Positions 1 to 8,910 of a stretch of DNA of 64,000 nucleotides are shown in pieces; position 1 is the first letter of the stretch, and each line of letters starts with the position of its first letter. This DNA comes from Carnegiea gigantea. Taxonomy: Eukaryota > Streptophyta > Magnoliopsida > Caryophyllales > Cactaceae. The stretch lies in contig JAKOGI010000439.1 in assembly GCA_029747015.1 (NCBI GenBank), positions 426,501 to 490,500 of the forward strand, read 5' to 3'. The position numbers and the translations under genes were made by a program. The notes under the pieces were generated by a model. The model was not told the DNA's origin and made no database searches. It saw only the letters and a program-made list of their open reading frames with translations.

Positions 1-1003
1 TAGAATGGGAATTGGGAACTAGAAGTCTAGAACAGAGAAACTTTCAACCTCATTTGACTAGCCCATATTCAACTCCATTAATGGATGTCACCATTCACGC
101 ACACCTCAGGATTCTTAAAAATAAGGGGAATCGAAAGAGAGCGACGCAAAGGAGGTAAAGAAAGACGATGAACCAGAACAGGGGTCGGGACAGAGGAGAC
201 AACCAAATTCCCTGTTTTGCAGGTTACTCAAATAAAAATCATAGGTGTCTATCAAATTCCCTGTCTTTACCCCCCCCCAAAAAAACCCTTATATTCATCT
301 CCAAGTCAAAGCTCTTTGTTTTTCTAATTTTCCTTCCTCTAGATTTTCTTGTTACTTGATAAGGTTGATGAATTTGACCCCTTTTTTAATTAATTAGTTG
401 AGGATACTGCAGAGCCTTTGATGGACTCTCGGATTTGATAGAATGTGGTACATGAAAACAACGAAACAAGAAAGACGTACAAAACAAGAAAAATCTGGTT
501 CAGTCAATACTCAATATCTCTTTCCTTGATCAACCACTGCCAATCCTGCCGTGGCACCATTGGTGCTTCTATGGATTTACTCAACGCTGCTTGAATCACC
601 TACCCCTTGACTTTTGTCCTTTGATCCTATCGCCTTACTCATCCAGACCCAGAAGATCTCAATGTGGATCAAAACCAACAACGTGCAATGAAAGGAGTGG
701 AAAACCACTCATACATGTCATCGGGAAAGACCTTCCATACCATAGTTGTCGTTGGTGCATGGGAATAGATGGCCATAGGGGAATTTGAAGAGTATGAATT
801 AATCCCTTCCATTGCCATAACCTGAACTCGCTTCTTCTGGGAGGTCATATAACAACAGCAGGGGATGAGGAGAGCAGACGACTGCAAATGGGATGTGTAA
901 AAATCGGTAGCGGAAGGAGAGAGAAAATTAATTTGTCTATTAGGTATAACTTCTTGTTGAGGTCACAAGTAAAAGCTTTCAATGGCTCATATTTGACTTG
1001 AGT
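1..1003. other. Unassigned stretch upstream of the hAT element
   Basis: No recognisable exon of starch synthase or any other gene was found here on either strand. A C9-A7 homopolymer junction lies at 270-285. The stretch may be part of an SS2 intron, because the next SS2 exon to the right begins in phase 0 at 3725 and must have upstream partners, but nothing in the sequence proves this. Confidence 0.4.
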
Positions 1004-1504
1004 ATATCAGCTAGACCTGACAAATGGATCATTTGAATCGGGTATGGATCGGTTCTTAGGTAGGTTCGGGTTAATTTCGGATCAACCATCTTCAAGTCGG
1101 GTTCGGGTGAAGTTCGGGTTTGGGTTACGTTCGGGTCAGCCATGTTCGGGTCGAGTACGGGTTCCGTCAGGGTGAAATTCGGGTCGGGTCTGTTTCGGGT
1201 TGTCTATAGTAGTCCGGTACGGATCAGGTATGGGTCTAGTCTAATTTGGGTCGGGCGGGATTCGGTTCAATGTTCGGGTGAATGTCGAGTCGGTTGTAAA
1301 TTGGGTCAAGTATAAATTAAGTCGGGTTAATTTCAGGTCAGTGTATATTTTCAATGTATTCATTTTTACTCTTAAATTATATTTAAAACATAAAACTCGT
1401 TTAATCAGACAAGCCCATTTATTTTATACTCTTCTTTTAATTCGTACCTTAACGTTTATAAGTCTATGTTTTATATTTAAAACACTTCTTCTTATTACTT
1501 GTAT

Positions 1505-1521
1505 AATATATATATATATAT

Positions 1522-1569
<48 letters not shown>

Positions 1570-1592
1570 GTACATACACACACATATATGTA

Positions 1593-1632
<40 letters not shown>
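1505..1632. repeat. Compound (TA)n/(CA)n microsatellite
   Basis: A run of TA dinucleotides (about 1505-1521) is followed by CA dinucleotides (1523-1560), an ATGTACAT spacer and a second CA run (1601-1632). Frames rich in Thr-His or Cys-Val across it are artefacts. It lies inside hAT-like copy I, close to the place where copy II carries a TA microsatellite. Confidence 0.95.
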
Positions 1633-1636
<4 letters not shown>

Positions 1637-1699
1637 TGTATATATTTAAGTTCAAGTAAAAGCAAAACGGACTTTTATAATGGAAATTTTTAGGGCTTA

Positions 1700-1942
1700 G
1701 GGCTTGTGCTTTTTGCGGATAAATTGTGGTGGGTAAAAGGGTGAAGTGGGTTGAAGTAGGTTGAGGTGGGTTGAAGTAGGTTGAAGTGGGTTGAATTTTT
1801 TTATGTGATAAATTGAACTTGGTTAAAATAGTGGAAGTGAATTGAAAGGTTGAAGTGGGTTGAAGTGGGTTAAAGTGGGTCGAAATAGGTTGAAGTGGGT
1901 TGAAGTTGGTATTTGAAATTTATCCACGAAATAAACAGGCCC
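1700..1942. mobile_element. TTA-flanked MITE (PIF/Harbinger, Tourist-like)
   Basis: The element is bounded by TTA at 1697-1699 and 1943-1945. The left terminus GGGCTTGTGCTTTTTGCGG and the reverse complement of the right terminus GGGCCTGTTTATTTCGTGG form imperfect TIRs that extend into GATAAATT on both sides. The interior is a purine-rich tandem array of GTTGAAGTGG and GTTGAAGTAG words. The 3 bp TTA duplication and GGGCCTGTTT end are typical of PIF/Harbinger MITEs. It is nested in hAT-like copy I. Confidence 0.65.
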
Positions 1943-3724
1943 TTAGTTATAAATTTACTGTAAAAGTTAGTTACAAATACAACCCATGCATGGCTGTATA
2001 TCATATGCGCCGTGCAAGTAACCAAAGAATTATGGGCTGCGAAGTCAAGTTTCAAGCATCTCAATTGAGGTCATGCTATGACAAAACCAGGGAGCTAACC
2101 TAACACCAATCATGAGTAAATTGTGTCATTTGTAAGGCTTAATACCAAAATTACCTTGAAAAATGACCAAAAAAAGATAGAAAATAATAAATTTTTTATT
2201 CTGACTCTAGTGTTGGTTCATAACTTCACGTTTTTCATACTTGGAGTTGCTAACTAGAAACAAGTTGGTTCGAGTTGACATTTTCAATAATTGATTCAAT
2301 GTTCTCATACATCAAAATCCAAATATTTGTCTTTGTGAGATTAATAACTTGATCTACATGTGCCCAATTAAACAAAACTCAAAAGCAATTGCAATACATG
2401 AGTATGTGTCAATTAGTATTACGCCATTACATTTATGTGATCGTGAATATTGGTTGTTGAAACTCGTGACTTGGAATTTAATTGTCTGAAATTCAAATGA
2501 GCGACATTATGATGAAATCATATGTAAACATACATTCTTGATTATAATTATTAGAGTTTGACATGTTATGAAGATGATTTAAGATCATAGATCAGTTGTA
2601 CAGTTTTTTTTTAATGATAGTCACATAATGATATTACAATCCTAGCGTCCATTAAGTCATTAAATAAATTAAATAGTAAAATAGGATTGCTAGATCCTAA
2701 TAAGTTTAATAATTTGTTAATTATGCTTATGTTTTCTTAATTCTTATTTTGATCAAATATTTTGTCTCTTGTATTTTTACCACATGTCTATCAAATTAAA
2801 AATTTAAAACTATTACCTATTTTATTTTTTTTTTTCCTCTTAAGTTTTCCATTGATTTCATTTGTAAAATTTCCCTCCTAAGTTATTTTGCTTTTCCCTC
2901 CTAAATTCAACTAATTGAGTTTGAACAATTCAGAATTCCCCCAACCACCAAAAGTCTAAAACCCAAAAAAAAGTCACTATTAATAATAATTTAGAATTTT
3001 GACCCAAAAAAAAAACTAATAATTGAAAACCCTCCCTCACACTTGGTCATTTACTTGACTCGGGTTGTATTCGGGTCGGGTATACTCGTGTTCGGATTTT
3101 ATTCGGGTACAATAGAGTCGGGTAAGAATCGGATCGGTTTTAAATCAGGTACGGTTCGGTTCGAGTTCGGGGGGTTCGTGTTGGGTTCACTTTGGATCGG
3201 GTCATTATGGATTGGGTTTGAATTGGGTTGGGTCATTTCAGTTCATGCTAGATTTTGGGTTGCGTTCGGTTATGGTTCGGTTTACTTCGGGTGTTCGGAT
3301 CGAAATTAGTTCATCCCATTTCGGGTGTTAATTCGGGTATGGGTCCGAGTTGTTTAGTTCGGGTTTTAGTCTCGGGTCAGTTTTTTCAGGTCTCATATCA
3401 ACAACTCAAATTGTTCAATTACAATAGTTGAAAAAATTTTCAATTGTGGTAGAATTTTGCAACCTTTTTATGTTTCTTTTATGCGGTTGGTTGTAAACTG
3501 ATACTTGGACAACTAGGGATCAAGATGAATTGAACTTGATGTTTTATTTACAAGTTTTTGAATGAGATAACTTCCTTATACAAAATTGATCATCTTGGAT
3601 AATTAAGTAATGGGAACTTTTATAATACGATGGCTCAGGGATGAATGATCAGGGAATCGAGTTATTGTTTTTGTTTAGTCTATAGTCCACTATCTTGATT
3701 TCATTCGTTTTACTAACATTGCAG

Positions 3725-3769
3725 GATATTCTGAAACGTATGATCCTATTCTGCAAGGCTGCAGTCGAG
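3725..3769 (+). CDS. SS2: Starch synthase II, internal exon (15 codons)
   Basis: This short exon encodes DILKRMILFCKAAVE, which in plant class II starch synthases immediately precedes the VPWHVPCGG segment. That segment is found in the next exon at 5046. The acceptor is ATTGCAG before GAT and the donor is GAG followed by GTATAA; both boundaries are phase 0. It belongs to the GT5 N-terminal catalytic domain. The exon before it, which in the family carries the end of the N-terminal domain and further upstream the KTGGL ADP-glucose site, was looked for between 1 and 3724 and not seen. The gene therefore begins outside the window behind a large intron, or has lost its 5' part. Confidence 0.85.
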
Positions 3770-5045
3770 GTATAATATCAAGATTGCAAAATTTTGTTTG
3801 TCTTTTTCTGTATATTTTCATTTCTTTTTCATCTGGGATACACATCCATATTCCATACCCTGTGCTGTGAATGTTACAAAGAGTTTCAATCATCAAATGC
3901 CATTGACACAACTAAGTGATATGCAGTACAAGACTCAGCTGAACAGCATTTGTTTCTTATATAATTCATGCCATTAAATTGTGTGTGTCGGCTAGTTTGG
4001 TTGGAAACCCATTTAGATAGGCTTTTATGCTTTCTTTATGCCCCCTGCAAGGGGAAGAAAGAAGTGCGTTGTTGTCTGATCATTAGGTATACTATGTAAA
4101 ATTGTCTTTGTTACGAGAATTTCAAATTATGTGGGTGACAGTGGATCTATTGGAATCAGTCTCTTCGCTTACATGAATGCTTGCGGGAATAAGGTTGTCT
4201 ACATTTGAATTCGCTGAGACCCTATGAATGCAAGAGCCACATACTGGGAGTTGTTACGAGAATTTCAAAGAGTCTAGGTGATTTGTCTACCCATATGTAT
4301 TTCTTGACTAAAAGCACCAATGCCTGCTTTTCTGTCAGGTTGTAATTTGTTTTATGTGTACTTTGTTAGAACCGAATATGTTGTGCCTGCCTCTCTAGGC
4401 ATTTGCCATTGAAGTCTCTGTTAGCTTCTGCCATCTGTAACAAGTAACTGATCTGTCTATTTCGTCCTTGTTCATCTGTGCTTTGCGATTAGCCTCCCTC
4501 CTTGCATGTTCGCCGAAATATGATGAATTTGCACATTGGAAGACGAAGATTGGATCCCCCCCCCCCCGGGCCTTTTGTTTATTTCTTTTTTGGTTTTCCG
4601 AAAGTTCTTTTTGTTTTTTTTGGGGGGAGAGGGGAGTGGGAGGGTGGGGGTGACAGTAATGCTTCTTGTGGTTGTTGTCTGCGTTTTTCAATAATCAGGC
4701 CTCAATAACCTTGACAAGTTGAAATCTCGGCAACTTTATTTTTGTCCTTAAGTTTTTAAAATTTTTGAAGTTATATTTGGAGAGTTATTGCCACAAATTA
4801 AAATAATGTTGAGTTTTAAACATCCTTTACGTGCCAAAAATTACTCCTCCAACTGTCATAATTGCCATTCCTATTAAACTTGAGATAGCAACATGGACAT
4901 TTATTTCCACAAATTAAAATAATGTTGAGTTTTAAAGACCCTTCACGTGCCAAAAATTACTCCTCCCAACTGTCATAATTGCCATTCCTATTAACAGCAA
5001 TGTGTTATATGACAACTTCTGTGACAAGGCGTTTGCTTTTTTTAG
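3770..5045 (+). other. SS2: SS2 intron with internal direct duplication
   Basis: A GT-AG intron of 1276 bp. It contains a C12 run (4556-4567), a T8-G6 junction (4614-4627), and two copies of a 92 bp segment (4787-4878 and 4903-4994) that differ by only a few bases and lie 116 bp apart. No coding sequence is seen. Confidence 0.8.
4787..4994. repeat. Two-copy direct repeat, period 116 bp
   Basis: Both copies run from CACAAATTAAAATAATG to GCCATTCCTATTAA with a few substitutions and one single-base indel. The 24 bp between them are unrelated. It looks like a local segmental duplication in the SS2 intron. Confidence 0.85.
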
Positions 5046-5219
5046 GTTCCTTGGCATGTCCCTTGTGGAGGTGTATGCTATGGAGATGGAAATTTGGTTT
5101 TTATTGCAAATGATTGGCATACTGCATTACTGCCAGTGTATCTGAAAGCATACTATCGCGACAATGGATTGATGAAGTATACACGATCAGTCCTCGTCAT
5201 CCACAATATAGCACACCAG
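5046..5219 (+). CDS. SS2: Starch synthase II, internal exon (58 codons)
   Basis: The exon encodes 58 residues from [16 protein letters not shown] through [17 protein letters not shown] to [11 protein letters not shown]. These are signature segments of the GT5 N-terminal domain of class II soluble starch synthase, including the ANDWHT stretch near the catalytic cleft. The acceptor is TTTTTTTAG and the donor CAG followed by GTAGGT; both junctions are phase 0 and join directly to the exons at 3725-3769 and 7711-8667. There are no stops or frameshifts. The enzyme transfers glucose from ADP-glucose to the non-reducing end of alpha-1,4-glucans in plastids, and class II members mainly extend intermediate amylopectin chains. 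Confidence 0.95.
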
Positions 5220-7710
5220 GTAGGTTGTCTAGATGCCTGGAGTTTAGAACCAACTTTTACTTTCCTAGTAATCTTGTTATTCATATAATCATATCTGGTT
5301 GTGAGATTTTTGACATCTTCGGTCAGGTTCTTTAATTTCTCTTTGTTAGTCTAGTGCACTGCATAGCAGCTGATGTTTTTAGCGTTGATGCTCGGGTCCT
5401 CATGTTTTTGCTCACAATCATTTTGTTCTCAGTACTTGCTCCATACCCAAGAGCTTTATGTGTCAAATTCATGTTGTATATAATAAAGTTAGACAACTTG
5501 TCCATGATGCTACACCAAGATGCATCTTCCCCTGTCTCCTCCCCCCCCCCCCCAAAAAAAAAAGGAGGGAAAAAAGGCTTTTGAAAGATGAAGGATTACA
5601 TTTAAACCAAAAGAACCTGTAAAAATGATAACAAGAGAGGATTGTAACAATACAAAAAGCCTGGCACTGGGTAAGACCATGGAACTAGGATCTCCCATAA
5701 AGGGTCCCTTAGCTCCCATCCTACCTAGCCCCGCCACAAAATCAACTTTTTTCTGTTGCTTCTGGAGTCTATTTACTGAAGTCAATAAGAAGAAACTTGG
5801 AGGTCGGTTTCATATAACAATAGCCTTTTGAGTGTATTTGGGGCTTAGAGGGCATGGACTTTTTCTGCCAGAAAGATTCTGTCTACCCTTTCCTTTTCTT
5901 TGCGTTGGTAAATTGTGGGTGTGGCATGGGAAGAAGTGGAATGGAGTGTCAAGGAGTGGAATGCAGTGTGAAGGACTAGGAATGCAGTGGGAAGGACTGA
6001 TTTTTTTCTTGCAGGAGTGAGAAGAAGTGGAAATGTGGAATGGAGAGGGAAGGAGTGGAATGGAATGGGAAGGAATGGAATGGAGTGGGAGAAAGAATTA
6101 TTCATATTAAGACGTGGGAAGGAGTGTAAGGGAGTGAGAAAGAGAGGGAAAGAGTGGTATTTATCTTTAAGAGTGTGAAGGAGTGGCAAGGAGTTGGAAA
6201 GAGGGGGAGGGAGTGGAATGGTAGGGGGAGCCAAAATTTACCAACGAAACAGGCTGCTGGTATGCTAGCACTGAAACATACTTACATGGCTGGCCTTGTG
6301 TATAGTTCTATTTGTTCTCCTGATTTTCTGCGTAGTCCATTTACAAGCAATTTGCATTAGCAGTAGTCTCTGGTAGCAATGCTGCAGTGGGAGATTGGAA
6401 AAGGATTTTTTTTCCCTTTGGTTTTTTTGTGTTTTTCTTTGTATTTTTTTTGGTTTTTTTTTTTTTGGGGGGGGGGGATTACACAAGATCATCAATCATT
6501 TGAATACTCCTTTGTGCCCCAGCATTCCAGCAATTGAGATTTGCTCAATTGGTGGTGCAGAATCTTTTAGGAAACCTATCGCTGCTTCCTGTGTCAAATC
6601 ATGGGAGGAACAACTTACCCCAATCATGGGAGGAGGGCTGGGATTCAAATGAGCCTTTCGCACCCGGATGCATTGCTTGCTCCATTAGCAAGCTTATCAG
6701 ATGGGCCTAGGGGGGTTGGGTGATCTTGCCTTCCCCTCCCTCCCGCCCCCCCCCCCCCCCCAAAAAAAAAGAAACAAAGAAAAAAACAAAGAAAGTATCT
6801 TTTAAACCCAAAAGAAAAAAACAAATCAGTTGCATCTTCTGTAGTCTTTCTATCCCTAGCCTGCTGCATCGTTGACTTTATAAGCTAGTCTATACATCTA
6901 TGTTCTTGTACCAATCTGCATCAGTATCATATTTACTTCTAGTGAACCTTCTGTTGATGCTTCATAATCCGGCGATGCATGGTTCTCTTACAATAGATGG
7001 GTTAAGCCTTTCGTGTTGTTGCCCTCTACTGAAACCACCTGCTGCGCCCCTTTGTTTTGTTGATCCTCTGCTAATACCAGCAGCACTCTTTCAGAGGTTG
7101 ATAGCTCCAGAATTTTCTCCCTTTGAGACTATGCATCCAGGTGACCCACTGTCTATCATCTGTACTTGCCGTTGGCTAAACAAACTAACAACTGCGGCTG
7201 TATTTTAATCATATTCCTGTTGTTGGGAGGGTTTTTTTTTTTTTGGGGGGGGGGGGCGGCGGTGGTTGGGAGGAACGCGGGGAATAAATTTTATTTTTCT
7301 AGGCAAGTATTTTTCCCAGACAGACCTCCAGTTGTTTGGAAAGATGTGTTCTCTGCCCTGGGGAAGATTGGAAGCCCTTTTTGTACAACAATTATCCTAC
7401 AACCCAACTGCCGTGCATTTATCTTCTTGTGCGTCATGATGACCAAGGTACGCTTATAGCTTATGGTAACTGGCCACCGTCTACCCGCAGGCATACTCCC
7501 TAAGTGGCACCCAGTGTTGGGAGGGAAGTTATGGCAGATCTCACATGCTTTATGTAAGGCCCGAGCCTGGTGTTATGTGGAAACTGCCCAGCTGCTATCA
7601 TGTCAGCTCCCAAATGGGAGCCTATATAATAGATTGTTATGAATCAGAGTTACTATGGTTGCTGGGCAATATTCTAACTTTCTTTTTACCAATTGACTGT
7701 ACACATCCAG
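5220..7710 (+). other. SS2: SS2 last intron, repeat-rich
   Basis: A GT-AG intron of 2491 bp (GTAGGT to ACATCCAG). It carries four homopolymer junctions of the Cn-An or Tn-Gn type (5541-5563, 6454-6477, 6746-6770, 7232-7256) and a GAGTGG-rich MITE-like insertion (about 5849-6256). Reading frames inside it are derived from these repeats. Confidence 0.85.
5849..6256. mobile_element. GAGTGG-rich MITE-like insertion in SS2 intron
   Basis: The core (about 5930-6225) is a tandem array of GGAATGGAGTGG and AAGGAGTG words. On the left is TTGCGTTGGTAAATTGTGG and on the right the inverted equivalent (CCAAAATTTACCAACG), next to an AAACAGGCTG end. This resembles the MITE at 1700-1942 in layout. The exact ends and the TSD are unclear, and the left arm seems to carry a small insertion. 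Confidence 0.45.
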
Positions 7711-8667
7711 GGCCGTGGTCCGGTAGATGATTTCCACTATGTGGATCTTCCACCGCACTACATTGACTACTTCAAACTGTATGACCCAGTCGGTGGGGAG
7801 CATTTCAACATTTTTGCAGCTGGTTTGAAGGCTGCAGATCGTATAGTGACTGTTAGTCATGGATATGCCTGGGAGCTGAAAACCCAGGAGGGTGGTTGGG
7901 GTCTGGATGGGATCATCAATGAGAATGATTGGAAACTGAGAGGCATAGTCAATGGAATTGACTCAAAAGATTGGAACCCAGAGTTTGATGTCCATCTACA
8001 ATCTGATGGCTATACTAACTACTCTGTCGAGACTCTAAAACGCGGCAAGGCACAGTGCAAGGCAGCTTTACAGAAGGAGCTTGGTTTGCCTGTTCGAGAA
8101 GACGTTCCATTACTTGGTTTCATCGGGAGGCTCGATCACCAGAAAGGTGTTGATCTTATAGCAGAGGCAGTGCCTTGGATGATGGGGCAAGATGTGCAGC
8201 TGGTTATGTTAGGCACTGGGAGACCTGACCTAGAACAAATGCTCAGAGAGTTTGAGAACCAGCATCGGGACAAAATACGAGGGTGGGTTGGTTTCTCAGT
8301 GAAGACAGCTCACCGTATAACAGCAGGAGCAGATATTTTGTTGATGCCCTCGAGATTTGAGCCATGTGGGCTTAACCAGCTCTATGCAATGAGCTATGGA
8401 ACAATCCCGGTAGTTCATGCAGTTGGTGGGCTGAGGGACACTGTGCAGCCTTTTGATCCATTCAATGAGAAAGGGCTTGGCTGGACATTTGAGCGGGCAG
8501 AGACAAGCCGCCTAATGCATGCATTGGGAAACTGCTTATTGACATATCGTCAGTATAAACTGAGTTGGGAAGGGCTCCAAAGGCGAGGGATGATGCAAGA
8601 CCTCAGCTGGGACCATGCTGCCCAGAACTACGAGGAAGTCCTTGTGGCCGCCAAGTATCAGTGGTGA
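7711..8667 (+). CDS. SS2: Starch synthase II, terminal exon (318 codons)
   Basis: The exon starts after ACATCCAG and ends at TGA (8665-8667). Its 318 residues open with [19 protein letters not shown] and end with the AAKYQW C terminus typical of SSII. Residues about 1-130 finish the GT5 domain ([33 protein letters not shown]). Residues about 132-290 form the GT1-type C-terminal domain with [11 protein letters not shown] (136-146), [10 protein letters not shown] (168-177), the nucleotide-binding segment [13 protein letters not shown] (215-227) and the AVGGLRDTV loop (237-245). The frame is uninterrupted. Class II is preferred over class I because of the [16 protein letters not shown] stretch and the C terminus. 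Splicing is phase 0 from 5219. Residues are fully conserved in the active-site segments, so the part of the gene seen here looks functional. Confidence 0.96.
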   Translation, partial: GRGPVDDFHYVDLPPHYIDYFKLYDPVGGEHFNIFAAGLKAADRIVTVSHGYAWELKTQEGGWGLDGIINENDWKLRGIVNGIDSKDWNPEFDVHLQSDGYTNYSVETLKRGKAQCKAALQKELGLPVREDVPLLGFIGRLDHQKGVDLIAEAVPWMMGQDVQLVMLGTGRPDLEQMLREFENQHRDKIRGWVGFSVKTAHRITAGADILLMPSRFEPCGLNQLYAMSYGTIPVVHAVGGLRDTVQPFDPFNEKGLGWTFERAETSRLMHALGNCLLTYRQYKLSWEGLQRRGMMQDLSWDHAAQNYEEVLVAAKYQW

Positions 8668-8910
8668 GCCCTGCAATTTAGGTATGGCTTTGATTCAGCC
8701 GAGGATGTTGAGACGTTGATTTTTGTATTGGACTTCAGTGCGATGTATTGGGAGTTCCTTCTGGTCTCTGCTGGTAGAGAGCTTTGTACAAGTCTTATTT
8801 AAAGTACACAATATGATCTCAGGCCCTGCAAAATTGTAAATGGGCGGTGTCTGTTAAGCAGTTTGTGTTCAATGACTTGTTGACTGTAATATCACACAGC
8901 AAAACGGTAG
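8668..8910 (+). other. SS2: Probable SS2 3' UTR
   Basis: This non-coding stretch directly follows the stop codon and has U-rich and UUGUA-like elements (TTTTTGTATTG near 8722, TTTGTACAAG near 8782) typical of plant 3' UTRs. The cleavage site is not identifiable with certainty, so the end given is a guess. Confidence 0.35.

Larger units (their letters stand above)
1012..3394 (+). mobile_element. Long non-autonomous hAT-like element, copy I
   Basis: The left end reads TAGACCTGACAAATGG and the right end TTTTTTCAGGTCTC, an imperfect inverted pair. The flanking 8 bp are ATATCAGC (1004-1011) and ATATCAAC (3395-3402), a 7/8 match, as expected of hAT insertion. Both subterminal zones (about 1030-1340 and 3055-3380) are arrays of CGGGT and TTCGGGT words. 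The interior shares collinear blocks with copy II at 39952-42006 in the opposite orientation, for example around 2125-2170 against 41070-41120. A TA/CA microsatellite sits at 1505-1632 and a separate MITE is inserted at 1700-1942. No transposase coding is visible. Short reading frames here are products of the repeats. Confidence 0.65.

Noticed and set aside
1278..1693. Several Thr/His- or Cys/Val-rich reading frames on both strands
   Set aside because: They are translations of the TA/CA microsatellite.
3043..3309. Phe/Gly/Ser-rich frame
   Set aside because: It is produced by the CGGGT array of the hAT-like element; similar frames at 40042-40331 and 54893-55135 have the same cause.
4105..4270. 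Repeated TTACGAGAATTTCAAA in the SS2 intron
   Set aside because: Only 16 bp shared by two sites; too little to call a repeat family.
5832..6234. Frames rich in Gly/Trp/Glu (plus strand) and Ser/Pro/Phe (minus strand)
   Set aside because: They translate the GAGTGG tandem array inside an SS2 intron.
6395..7459. Frames in the SS2 last intron
   Set aside because: They span homopolymer runs, lie between two proven exons and show no family similarity.
7693..7710. Extending the last SS2 exon upstream to a TTG at 7693
   Set aside because: The intron acceptor ACATCCAG ends at 7710 and the conserved GRGPVDD segment joins directly to the previous exon.
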